A DNA stretch of 25,373 nucleotides from positions 1-25,373 of the IMG/VR virus record IMGVR_UViG_3300044984_000949; one strand, 5' to 3'. Both the position numbers and the translations under genes were made by a program. Source of the DNA: a virus. The notes beneath the pieces are model-generated. The model did not search any database and was not told the DNA's origin. It was given only the letters and a program-made list of their open reading frames with translations. This document shows, piece by piece, positions 1-6,986 of this stretch (position 1 is the stretch's first letter; each line of letters opens with the position of its first letter).

Positions 1-119
1 CCAGTTGCATCCGCCTCGCCATCGTTATCATAAATAGCAGGGGTTCCGTTATCTACGACCTCGGCCGCAGCAGGTACATTTGGTATGTCGCTTGCGCGCA
101 TTTCTCGTAGTGATTTCAT
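1..119 (-). CDS. Partial CDS, N-terminus only, unknown function
   Basis: An open frame begins at the ATG at 117-119 and runs off the left edge, giving 39 visible residues that start MKSLREMRASDIPNV. The ATG overlaps the TGA of the upstream 181-residue gene in an ATGA arrangement, which is the usual junction in this genome and the main reason to call it. The visible part is acidic and Ala/Pro-rich (PAAAEVVDNG). I do not recognise the family from so short a piece. Confidence 0.6.
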   Translation of the reverse strand, partial: MKSLREMRASDIPNVPAAAEVVDNGTPAIYDNDGEADAT

Positions 120-661
120 AGTAGTTCGAAGCTCTTAGGGATGTCTAGTTTCTTGGTGTTCTTATCAAAGAAAATTGTTGGGTGCTGTGTAGCACCTGGT
201 AGTCCGTCAAGGTCGAGACGCAACTGATGTTTGAACGCTGCTTGCTTCCACGTACCTTTGAACGTATCGCCGACACGGCATGCCCCGAGACGAGCAATGC
301 ATTTGACTTTGCCTTCCGAACCAGGCGTGATGCCTTCCGATTCAACGAGGGTTGAATCAAATTGTTCCCACGCGTCCTTGATTGTCAGCATTGACTTCGA
401 CGCGATGCCTTCATTCAAATCAATGAAGTGACGCACAACGCCTGGATGTTGTGCACCAACCGTAAGTTCAATGATGCGGTTATCACGAAGATCAGAAACG
501 GACTCATTCTTGTTTTGTGCCGCGTAATGCGCGCCAAGAGCCATCTTGATTCTTTCCTTCTTACTCTTTCCTTCGAATTTTGGATTGGTCGACTTCACGA
601 AGTCGGTGATCCATGTTTCGACAGGATCGGATGGTGATAGTACTTCGTTTAGATTTTCCAT
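116..661 (-). CDS. Conserved phage protein with KKERIKMALGA motif, unknown function
   Basis: A 181-residue protein. Residues about 9-50 hold the pattern SDPVETWITDFVKS followed by KSKKERIKMALGAHYAAQ. From memory this block recurs in proteins of environmental T4-like and other large phages, usually as part of short uncharacterised or virion-associated proteins. The rest is mixed alpha/beta with no catalytic motif I can name. It starts 6 bases after the stop of the NadM-like gene and overlaps the next start by ATGA, so it sits in the same transcript. The transcript is probably late, since the exact late promoter at 2355-2362 lies upstream. Function unknown. Confidence 0.8.
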   Translation of the reverse strand: MENLNEVLSPSDPVETWITDFVKSTNPKFEGKSKKERIKMALGAHYAAQNKNESVSDLRDNRIIELTVGAQHPGVVRHFIDLNEGIASKSMLTIKDAWEQFDSTLVESEGITPGSEGKVKCIARLGACRVGDTFKGTWKQAAFKHQLRLDLDGLPGATQHPTIFFDKNTKKLDIPKSFELL

Positions 662-667
662 ACTGCT

Positions 668-1495
668 TTATTTATTTAGTTTCTCGACTGATGTAATCCA
701 CTTACGTTGGGTTCCTGCTGGTGATTGCACAACGACAAAGTTAGGACCCAACTCAGTAATCACGCCCTCTACCTTTGATTCAATGATTCTGACTTGGTCG
801 CCTACTTCAAATAAGGACCCTTTGATAAACTCTTCGCGCTGTTCCGAGACAGGATCGAGTTGAATGTGTTGGCGGTGTACCCATGCTTCCTTAAGGCCCA
901 TGCCAGTCCTCACAGCATTGAACAACGCAGGAGATTCTGAGAAGTCCTTAGGAACACCTTTGTTGAAAGTTTCGATGTTGTTATCTGCAGCAGCAGCCCT
1001 CATCTTTGATGCGGACATACCATCAACATCATCGGAGTCAGGATCACGTTCCCCGCTTGATATGATTTGCAAACCATCTTTGAAATTATAGAAGCCATGC
1101 TTTGCCTCAACGCCGTTGTACTTATTCAACATTCGGTTGAACTCGTCGATTCGGTCAGACCCTACGACAACAATCGCTTTCGTGAATCCTTGCTTGAATA
1201 GTTTGGTTAATGCTCCGAAGATATCACGAATTGACTCATCCTCGATTATGTTACGGCCATGCTTAGGAAACATCTTCCGCATGAACTTGATCTTATCGGA
1301 ATATGTTAATGGATTTTTCTTTGCGTCTTGTGTCTGGGATGTATAGACACGGTAGGCATTACCTTTTGCAAGTGATGCCATTTTGGTAATCACCTTTTCA
1401 TGCCCTATGGTAGGAGGCTGAAAGCGGCCGAACGTAAGAACGATTGATTTTACGCGTTCTTCCGTGAAAGACCTAAATGATTTCAACTTGGGCAT
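668..1495 (-). CDS. NadM-like nucleotidyltransferase (cytidylyltransferase-like fold) with C-terminal SH3/KOW-like tail
   Basis: A 275-residue protein. The N-terminal domain has GRFQPPTIGHEKVI at residues 23-36, the (H/T)xGH nucleotide-binding motif of the nucleotidylyltransferase superfamily (NMN adenylyltransferase, CTP:phosphoglycerol transferase). A later SASKMR resembles the ISxxxxR motif that binds triphosphate. These enzymes transfer a nucleotide from NTP to a phosphorylated substrate; an NAD-related substrate is likely but unproven. The last 50 or so residues (GSLFEVGDQVRIIESKVEG) look like a small KOW/SH3 barrel. The N-terminus MPKLKSFRSFTEE resembles the short leader seen on other proteins here. 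One base separates it from the upstream basic protein. Alternative: a different cytidylyl- or adenylyltransferase of the same fold. Confidence 0.8.
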   Translation of the reverse strand: MPKLKSFRSFTEERVKSIVLTFGRFQPPTIGHEKVITKMASLAKGNAYRVYTSQTQDAKKNPLTYSDKIKFMRKMFPKHGRNIIEDESIRDIFGALTKLFKQGFTKAIVVVGSDRIDEFNRMLNKYNGVEAKHGFYNFKDGLQIISSGERDPDSDDVDGMSASKMRAAAADNNIETFNKGVPKDFSESPALFNAVRTGMGLKEAWVHRQHIQLDPVSEQREEFIKGSLFEVGDQVRIIESKVEGVITELGPNFVVVQSPAGTQRKWITSVEKLNK

Positions 1496-1496
1496 A

Positions 1497-2348
1497 CTAT
1501 AATTTATCCGCGTATTGGTTCTTTGTTGGAGGCGGCGCTGCTATGTGTTTTGGCGGTACTGGTGCAGGCACATGCTTAGCAGGCTTATTAGAAGGATGCG
1601 GCTTAGCTGATGATGCAGGTTTCGTAGCAGGAGTATGCTTAGGCTTTGTAACAGTCCCAGGACGAACTTGTTTATGCGCAAATCTAGCGGATTGCTTTTT
1701 ACGAACAGTAGGAACTAAACGAGTCGCAAGTCGCTCAATGCCCTTCTTACGTGTGGCAAGGATTTTCTCGATACGAGCGCGTTCACCGACAGATACATCT
1801 GCTTTATTACGACCGCCCAACAACTTGCGAGCCATCATTGTTCGAGCAAGGCCACGAGCACGACGCTTAAGAACATCGGTACCGCCTCGGCGTTTCATTG
1901 CAATGGCACGGGCACGAGCAAGCTTAGGAGCAATACGACGCATGACCATTTTGCGATGCATGCGTTGTTGAGGTGTTAGGGCCTCGCCTAACATATCAAC
2001 GTCTTCATTCATCGACCGCATGAACAACTTAACAGCCATCGCAGTCGGAGCACCATCATAAGACCCACTGCTGTTGCTTACGTCATACTTAATCGCTTTG
2101 TCGAGGATATGACTCAGCGCCTTCTTAGCGCTATTCGACACCTTCCCAACAGCCTTGATATGCTTTAGAATTGCAAGGTCAGTTGCAGCTAAACCCTTTT
2201 CAAGAGCAGCCCAATAATCAGTAGCCTCACAATAATTCTGACGGCGCTTATATGCGTGATATGTCATCAGCCCAATCGGGTCAATTTGTCCCCACATCAC
2301 AGGGTCAATGCTGATGAGGTCGCGGAAATCGTAAACACGGGTGTCCAT
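1497..2348 (-). CDS. Basic, Ala/Lys/Arg-rich protein, likely capsid-internal or virion protein
   Basis: A 283-residue protein in three parts. Residues 1-115 are ordinary globular sequence. Residues 120-225 are strongly basic and helical (MHRKMVMRRIAPKLARARA and onwards). Residues 228-278 are a Pro/Lys/Ala/His-rich, probably disordered tail. Just before the basic part is LGEA (120-123), which fits the (L/I)-x-E cleavage consensus of the T4 gp21 prohead protease. The basic segment resembles a conserved region that I recall in structural or internal proteins of environmental T4-like phages. An exact late promoter 6 bases upstream of the ATG supports late, structural expression. The role as DNA-contacting internal capsid protein is inference. 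Confidence 0.75.
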   Translation of the reverse strand: MDTRVYDFRDLISIDPVMWGQIDPIGLMTYHAYKRRQNYCEATDYWAALEKGLAATDLAILKHIKAVGKVSNSAKKALSHILDKAIKYDVSNSSGSYDGAPTAMAVKLFMRSMNEDVDMLGEALTPQQRMHRKMVMRRIAPKLARARAIAMKRRGGTDVLKRRARGLARTMMARKLLGGRNKADVSVGERARIEKILATRKKGIERLATRLVPTVRKKQSARFAHKQVRPGTVTKPKHTPATKPASSAKPHPSNKPAKHVPAPVPPKHIAAPPPTKNQYADKL

Positions 2349-2350
2349 AT

Positions 2351-2385
2351 TCCGTATTTATACATACCTTGCTATCAAATACGGA
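2351..2385. repeat. Perfect 9-bp inverted repeat around a late promoter
   Basis: The arms are TCCGTATTT (2351-2359) and AAATACGGA (2377-2385), an exact reverse complement, separated by 17 bases. One arm overlaps the TATAAATA box and the other carries the TGA of the upstream nucleotidyltransferase gene (2375-2377). No U-run follows, so it is not a standard terminator. It could fold in read-through RNA or bind a dimeric protein. Confidence 0.6.
2355..2362 (-). promoter_or_regulatory. T4-type late promoter, exact TATAAATA
   Basis: The minus strand reads TATAAATA, the late-promoter box of T4-type phages, in a 26-base intergenic gap. Only 6 bases (CGGAAT) separate it from the ATG at 2346-2348. 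The usual late start site would therefore fall at or one base before the start codon, giving a leaderless or nearly leaderless mRNA. It lies inside an inverted repeat. Confidence 0.75.
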
Positions 2386-3250
2386 GCAGGTCAGGGACAG
2401 GATATCCCTTCTTCTCAATGCCCTTAATAGTATCTGCAATGATGTCATTGATTCGATCCTTGTAAGGAAACGTCGGACCATTCATTGCTCGCAACGCGTC
2501 CTCGAATGTTAGGATCCCGTCTGAGTCAACATCAGGTCCATAAAGGAATCGAGCAACCTCGTCAGGATCATTCGTGACAACCCGCTTGTAATGCACTCGC
2601 GGCGTCTTCGTGATCTTGCCAGTCTTCGCGGATAACAGTGTTTGCTTACCGTGAAGCAACCCTTCGCTTGTCGAGAACCAGTACCGTTCCCACTCAGTTA
2701 CGATACCGTCTTGAACGACAGTCGGACGCAGTTCAGCATGCTTAGCAATGAAGAAGTTCAGTTCATTGCGGTAAAGACCTTTGTATTCCGAATGCAAATG
2801 TTGTGGTGAGTAGTAACTCCACATTGCATAATCAAGCGAGCCAACCACCATGAGGTCGATCTGCACAAGTTGTCCTTCTTGCTTATCATCGTAATTCATG
2901 ATCGGATAAGCAATAGAGATGATGCCGATTTGTCTCATGTCTTTGAATGCATAACCTAGGCGCGTTAGCTCCTCGACGTATAGATCAAAAATGTTGAACT
3001 TCAACATGTCTCTGTTATACACTTCGACCGCAATGTCAATATCGCCCGAGGTTTCATTCCAAGCCTTCTTACCTGCTGAGCCGATGATAGCGGTATTACT
3101 TGAGTTGAAGCATAGCGGCCCACCGAGCATCTCGCGAAAGTTCGTGTATGTCCAAGACACGTTCGCTTGATTGATTCGAGTCACGCCTTCGACAGCATTG
3201 CCTCCGTTAGGCTTTACTGCATCAGCTAGTTTTGAGAACGTCGTTTCCAT
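2375..3250 (-). CDS. DNA polymerase beta-type nucleotidyltransferase
   Basis: A 291-residue protein. GSAGKK at residues 57-62 followed by GDIDIAV at 69-75 matches the hG(G/S)-x(9-13)-Dh(D/E)h signature of the pol-beta nucleotidyltransferase superfamily. The two metal-binding aspartates are D70 and D72, and a third is probably D132 in VQIDLMV. Such enzymes add a nucleotide to RNA, protein or a small molecule; the substrate here is unknown. Its start overlaps the end of the ligase-family gene by 29 bases, and a GAAGGA ribosome site lies 7 bases upstream of the ATG. The pairing with a ligase suggests joint work on nucleic-acid ends, as inference. Confidence 0.75.
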   Translation of the reverse strand: METTFSKLADAVKPNGGNAVEGVTRINQANVSWTYTNFREMLGGPLCFNSSNTAIIGSAGKKAWNETSGDIDIAVEVYNRDMLKFNIFDLYVEELTRLGYAFKDMRQIGIISIAYPIMNYDDKQEGQLVQIDLMVVGSLDYAMWSYYSPQHLHSEYKGLYRNELNFFIAKHAELRPTVVQDGIVTEWERYWFSTSEGLLHGKQTLLSAKTGKITKTPRVHYKRVVTNDPDEVARFLYGPDVDSDGILTFEDALRAMNGPTFPYKDRINDIIADTIKGIEKKGYPVPDLLRI

Positions 3251-4154
3251 ATTGTAGTCCTTCTTTGATGAATTTATCAGTGATCACTTTCAGTAGAGTT
3301 CGGTCAGGGAATTCAATGACGAGTCCTTCAATAAATGGACCGAACAAGCCTCGGTCCATGTATGATAGTATCTTGTCACGTATGATGACTTGGTGTTTAT
3401 GAACTTCACACTTAAGAGCAGCCTTTGCTACTTTATCAGCCTTCTTGCGTGAGCTCAAGATTTCAATTAAGCCAAAGTTACGCACATCATTCAACTCGTA
3501 AAGATCACGGTTGATATTCTCGATCTCCGAAGTCAAATCAATTTCTCGTATGTGCGTGTTAGGCAAAACATACTTACGTTCAGACGTAGAGATTCCAACC
3601 AAATCATGGAACACCGCGAACTCGTCGGAGCTGCGGTTGCCTTTTCCATCAAGAACCATGATAGGAACGAATGTCCACAAGTAACCTAAGTCGACTTTGA
3701 AATACGGAATGCGAATGAACCGGGCCATAGTGTCCGATTGGGCACGCGCCATCGGCATGAACATGATTTCACCAATGATCTTGATCCCGTCATTGGAAAA
3801 CTTACGAAGGACTTCCATCAATTTTGTGTCTCGGCTAATTGCCTGAAGTAGGAAGTCAAAGTTTCTCCCGATTGAGCCGTCATAACCTTTCGACTTATCA
3901 CGTGCTTCGAAGTCGCCAACGGAAAACATCGGAGGCGAAGTGGCGGACTCAAGAAATAAGTCGCCTTGTTTGTTAAGCCCGAAGCGTAGGGCAGATCCGT
4001 CAACCTTTTCGGTTATTCTGACGCTTGACTCGAATGGGTCGTATTGCCTTAAGAAGCAGTCGAACTCTGTCTCAATCATTTTCATGAGAGATAGGAATGC
4101 AAGTGGCTTCATCTGATCAAGATGATTGATATAAACCTTCTGTGTCTGTTTCAT
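3222..4154 (-). CDS. ATP-dependent DNA/RNA ligase-family nucleotidyltransferase
   Basis: A 310-residue protein with the ordered motifs of covalent nucleotidyltransferases. Motif I is KVDGS (residues 50-54, K50 the expected AMP-linked lysine), motif III is IIGEIMF (126-132), motif IV is IEGLVIEF (275-282) and motif V is LLKV (287-290, K289). The order and spacing fit a compact ligase catalytic core that seals nicks in DNA or RNA via adenylated intermediates. No separate OB-fold domain is obvious, and the length is closer to small phage RNA ligases than to DNA ligases. It is coupled to the upstream 432-residue gene (TAATG) and overlaps the pol-beta-type gene. A second, unrelated-looking ligase is at 24211-25278. 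Confidence 0.8.
   Translation of the reverse strand: MKQTQKVYINHLDQMKPLAFLSLMKMIETEFDCFLRQYDPFESSVRITEKVDGSALRFGLNKQGDLFLESATSPPMFSVGDFEARDKSKGYDGSIGRNFDFLLQAISRDTKLMEVLRKFSNDGIKIIGEIMFMPMARAQSDTMARFIRIPYFKVDLGYLWTFVPIMVLDGKGNRSSDEFAVFHDLVGISTSERKYVLPNTHIREIDLTSEIENINRDLYELNDVRNFGLIEILSSRKKADKVAKAALKCEVHKHQVIIRDKILSYMDRGLFGPFIEGLVIEFPDRTLLKVITDKFIKEGLQYGNDVLKTS
3258..3263 (-). promoter_or_regulatory. Shine-Dalgarno site of the pol-beta-type gene
   Basis: The minus strand reads GAAGGA, then 7 bases, then the ATG at 3248-3250. It supports this start despite the 29-base overlap with the preceding gene. Confidence 0.55.
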
Positions 4155-5452
4155 TATTCAAGTTTGACAAAAGGAGCGGATAGCTCGCTTGAGGAAGACG
4201 CATACCGAATACAAGCAGTAATGAATTCGTTTCCGTTGCCAAATTTTACAATGTTATTGACCAATTGTAAACTAAGAAATTTAGAGAACATCCAAGCAGG
4301 TCCCTTTGCCAAACAAGTCTCGGTAAACGTGTCAATAGAAACAATCGTCTCGTTCTTGACGTTCGTCCGATACGTGAAGTAGAACTCATCAAGCATAGCA
4401 GAATCATTCATGGCAATACGTTTCCGCAATTGCTTTTGATCCGACAAAGGTGGCAATGACAATGACCTCAGAATCGTTTGAAGCGGCCCGTAAGAGATCT
4501 TGCCATGATTTGCGTTCCTGCCTTTGATCTCGCCTTGGAATGTTTCAGGGAATGTTCTAAACTGAATCTTGTCCTTCTCGCCGAAATAGATAAGAGCGTC
4601 CTTGCTTGAAAAGAATCCAGTCAAACCAGTGCTTACTCGGTCGAGCTGATACTCTTTTTGGACTTTACCGACATTGTGAAAAGTGATCTTGGGATCCCGG
4701 TTCAAATACTTGAGTGAAACGCCCAATATGTCGCGAGATTCCATTGCGTCAACCAACACTTTGTTCAATTCAGCGATGCTTTCAACACTCGAGAAGTCAA
4801 TCGTCATCCCAAAATTAGAGATCATGTAGATATCAGCGGGCGACCACTTGTTGAGGTTCGAGAAAATCTCCTCTTTTGCGTTAAGTTTCTTGAAGAGAGC
4901 TTCCAGAGAGTTTACCCAATCGGATCCACGATGGAATTGATAGAAGTGATCATTAAAACTGTCATTTAATGCCTTAGCACCAATGAGGCATGATTGTTTC
5001 CAATCTGATGGGAGATCATTGAGAATCGCGTCAAGTGTCTCGTCGACTTTAGCAAGTGAATAAGCTACGGACAGGTTTGCCGGCACGGCAACGTATTCAG
5101 GCGCCATCGAATACCGATGCAGCATTCGCGACTGTGCATAGACTGCCTGTGCAGCCTCAGTCAATTTGGTCATGACGACACCGCCGCCTGAACCTGACCC
5201 ACCGCCAAATTCAGCAGTCTTGGCAAAGCTTGAAAGAGAGTATGACTTGCCGTCAGTTCCTTGCAGCACGATCCGATCGCGTGAACGGTTCATGATAAGT
5301 GTCTCGATCCTGTCATCGAACACAAGTGTTACTGACTCATCGCCATTCACCAGCGTTAACGGAACCTGATTCCGAAACTTGGAGAGGAACATCTCAACTC
5401 TCCAGTCATAACGATAAAGCTCGCGAGGTGCGAGGTTAGAAGACGATTTCAT
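4154..5452 (-). CDS. Unrecognised 432-residue phage protein with Gly-rich hinge
   Basis: A 432-residue protein I cannot assign. Residues 1-80 look like a small beta-rich domain (VPLTLVNGDESVTLVFDD). A GGGSGSGGG hinge at 83-91 follows, then a long mostly alpha-helical region, and near residues 265-300 a patch containing LTGFFSSKDALIYFG. The EFGGGSGSGGG hinge after a beta-rich domain is an arrangement I associate with other uncharacterised phage proteins. No nuclease, ATPase or membrane motif is visible. Its stop overlaps the ligase start (TAATG) and it lies 8 bases after the ISHK-containing gene, so the two may act together. Function unknown. Confidence 0.75.
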   Translation of the reverse strand: MKSSSNLAPRELYRYDWRVEMFLSKFRNQVPLTLVNGDESVTLVFDDRIETLIMNRSRDRIVLQGTDGKSYSLSSFAKTAEFGGGSGSGGGVVMTKLTEAAQAVYAQSRMLHRYSMAPEYVAVPANLSVAYSLAKVDETLDAILNDLPSDWKQSCLIGAKALNDSFNDHFYQFHRGSDWVNSLEALFKKLNAKEEIFSNLNKWSPADIYMISNFGMTIDFSSVESIAELNKVLVDAMESRDILGVSLKYLNRDPKITFHNVGKVQKEYQLDRVSTGLTGFFSSKDALIYFGEKDKIQFRTFPETFQGEIKGRNANHGKISYGPLQTILRSLSLPPLSDQKQLRKRIAMNDSAMLDEFYFTYRTNVKNETIVSIDTFTETCLAKGPAWMFSKFLSLQLVNNIVKFGNGNEFITACIRYASSSSELSAPFVKLE

Positions 5453-5457
5453 AAAAC

Positions 5458-5465
5458 CATTTATA
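5458..5465 (-). promoter_or_regulatory. Possible weak late promoter, TATAAATG
   Basis: The minus strand reads TATAAATG, one mismatch to the late box, and ends 5 bases before the ATG at 5450-5452. The spacing resembles that at 2355-2362. One mismatch in an AT-rich gap may be chance. Confidence 0.25.
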
Positions 5466-6495
5466 GTTCGTAGAACAAAGTTTTCTCGTTATTTGAGAAA
5501 ATTTTCTTGAAAGTCCAAATGCCAACACGTGTCTTGTTATAGGTGATGCCTTTGTAAATGAATGATCGGTCACCTCCATATCGTGCACCTAAGACAGGAA
5601 CATAAGGACCTGAGAATAATCGAATGTCGCCGTTCAAACTGATGTGGTTTGTAAAAGACAGTTCGTAATACTTCTTATTGCCGCCAAGTTTTAGAACGGC
5701 CTTTCCCTGGCCAATGCATTGCACATTAGCTAGTGAAAATGCCTGGCCGTACTCAGGACCGAAGATTCCCATGTTCGCAAGCTTAGGATCGTTGAACGAT
5801 GCGATGATCGGCGCCTCAAGACGGTCAGCTTCTTCAAGATTCTCGGCGACGATCGACAAGAATTTTTGAACAAGACGATTTCTGTTAATGAGAGGGCCTG
5901 CCGCTGATTCCGATAGTCCGCAAAATTGTTGGAATGCTTCCGCGCCACCCTCCATCTTATGCGAGATGTAAATTGATCCTCGTGCGGTGGGGTTCTTGAT
6001 ATCCTTACACAAGATGATATCGCACTTAGGATCGAACTTAATTCCAGCGGCTTGCTTGTGTTGCTTCGTTACCTTGACAGCATAGGATATGTCGTCATAG
6101 ATCTTTGAATCACCTTTGATCTTAATGCTGATTGGGCCGACCCTCTCGATCGTTGAATTGATGAGTTCGACAACGTCTGCCTCGTACTGAGTGCCGTTGC
6201 CTTCTGTGGGATTCTTGATCCGCGTGATAGGCACGAATCCTTTGCGTCCCGACATTTTAACGGATGCAAGCTTCTTATCACCAAAGATAACCAGCTTTGA
6301 ATCAAGGATGTTTAGTTTCGTTCCTGCTTTGTAAACCTTGATTGTTGCCTTAAGCGTGTTACCTTCCTTAGTGAAGAGAGGCGTTGACTTTCCTTCCTCA
6401 ATCTCAAACTCGTTGGTCTTGAAGTGAGGATTGTTCTTAACGTACTTTTCCCAAAAGATTTTTCCGTCCGCTCCTTTTAGTGCAAGGTTAGCCAT
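5461..6495 (-). CDS. Unknown phage protein, possibly PD-(D/E)XK nuclease-like
   Basis: A 344-residue protein. The centre reads KCDIILCKD (158-166) followed by GSIYISHK (173-180), then a segment with FQQFCGL (188-194). An Asp at the end of one strand followed by a strand with a Ser-His-Lys core resembles the PD-(D/E)XK restriction-endonuclease fold with the usual acidic residue replaced. An ISHK strand followed by a glutamine-rich FQQxxG helix is a pattern I recall from phage proteins. The N-terminal third is beta-rich; the C-terminal 100 residues contain Gly/Tyr-rich strands. Two bases separate it from the metallopeptidase gene. The nuclease reading is tentative; a non-enzymatic virion protein is an alternative. 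Confidence 0.7.
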   Translation of the reverse strand: MANLALKGADGKIFWEKYVKNNPHFKTNEFEIEEGKSTPLFTKEGNTLKATIKVYKAGTKLNILDSKLVIFGDKKLASVKMSGRKGFVPITRIKNPTEGNGTQYEADVVELINSTIERVGPISIKIKGDSKIYDDISYAVKVTKQHKQAAGIKFDPKCDIILCKDIKNPTARGSIYISHKMEGGAEAFQQFCGLSESAAGPLINRNRLVQKFLSIVAENLEEADRLEAPIIASFNDPKLANMGIFGPEYGQAFSLANVQCIGQGKAVLKLGGNKKYYELSFTNHISLNGDIRLFSGPYVPVLGARYGGDRSFIYKGITYNKTRVGIWTFKKIFSNNEKTLFYEL

Positions 6496-6497
6496 GA

Positions 6498-6959
6498 TCA
6501 GTCACAAATTTTGTTTTTCAGGAGTTCATCGAGCAACTTAAGTTCTCCTTTAGCTGCATCAATCTCCCATGGTTGTTTTTCATATGGATACGTATCCTCC
6601 ATAACATATTTACCTTTCCAGATCGCTTGATCAGCATTCTTGTAATTGTATGATAGTTCGCCTTTTGCGTATTGCTTGACATGAGTCAATTCATGCGAAA
6701 GAATTGACAGCTTATCCTCGAATGAAAGAGCGGAGTCAATCGACACCTCAAAGGTTGAGTGCTTATGTGATGATGGCGAATCACAAACCTGACATGAACC
6801 AGCCATGCCTTCTTCTGCATTCAAGCCATCGACGAACGTGATCTTAAGGTCTAACCGTTTCTTGTTAGGCAACAGCTTAGCAAGGCAATAAAAGATAGCC
6901 TTACGAAAACGCGCCCGCGTTAAAGAATCTTTACATCTATAAACGCGGACGCGAATCAC
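6498..6959 (-). CDS. Small zinc metallopeptidase-like protein (HELTH motif)
   Basis: A 153-residue protein. The motif SHELTHVKQ places HExxH at residues 89-93 (H89, E90, H93), the zinc-binding and catalytic motif of metallopeptidases; E132 in PWEID could be the third ligand. A CQVCD at 56-60 and the preceding strands are compatible with a short SprT/minigluzincin-like domain. It has no signal peptide or membrane segment, so it acts in the host cytoplasm or in the particle. The start is GTG at 6957-6959, 27 bases after the ATPase stop, with no clear ribosome site. Substrate unknown; a capsid-maturation or host-protein target would be inference. Confidence 0.75.
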   Translation of the reverse strand: MIRVRVYRCKDSLTRARFRKAIFYCLAKLLPNKKRLDLKITFVDGLNAEEGMAGSCQVCDSPSSHKHSTFEVSIDSALSFEDKLSILSHELTHVKQYAKGELSYNYKNADQAIWKGKYVMEDTYPYEKQPWEIDAAKGELKLLDELLKNKICD

Positions 6960-6986
6960 GGTAGGGGTGCGTGTGGGAGGTGTTGG

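Noticed and set aside
1477-1971. Plus-strand open frame of 164 codons rich in Gly, Cys and Arg
   Set aside because: It is the antisense of the basic protein's Arg/Lys/Ala/Pro-rich region; such composition leaves the opposite frame open by chance.
6960-6986. Purine-rich GGGAGGTG in the gap between the ATPase and metallopeptidase genes
   Set aside because: It is on the plus strand, where no gene starts, so it is not a ribosome site for the minus-strand GTG start.
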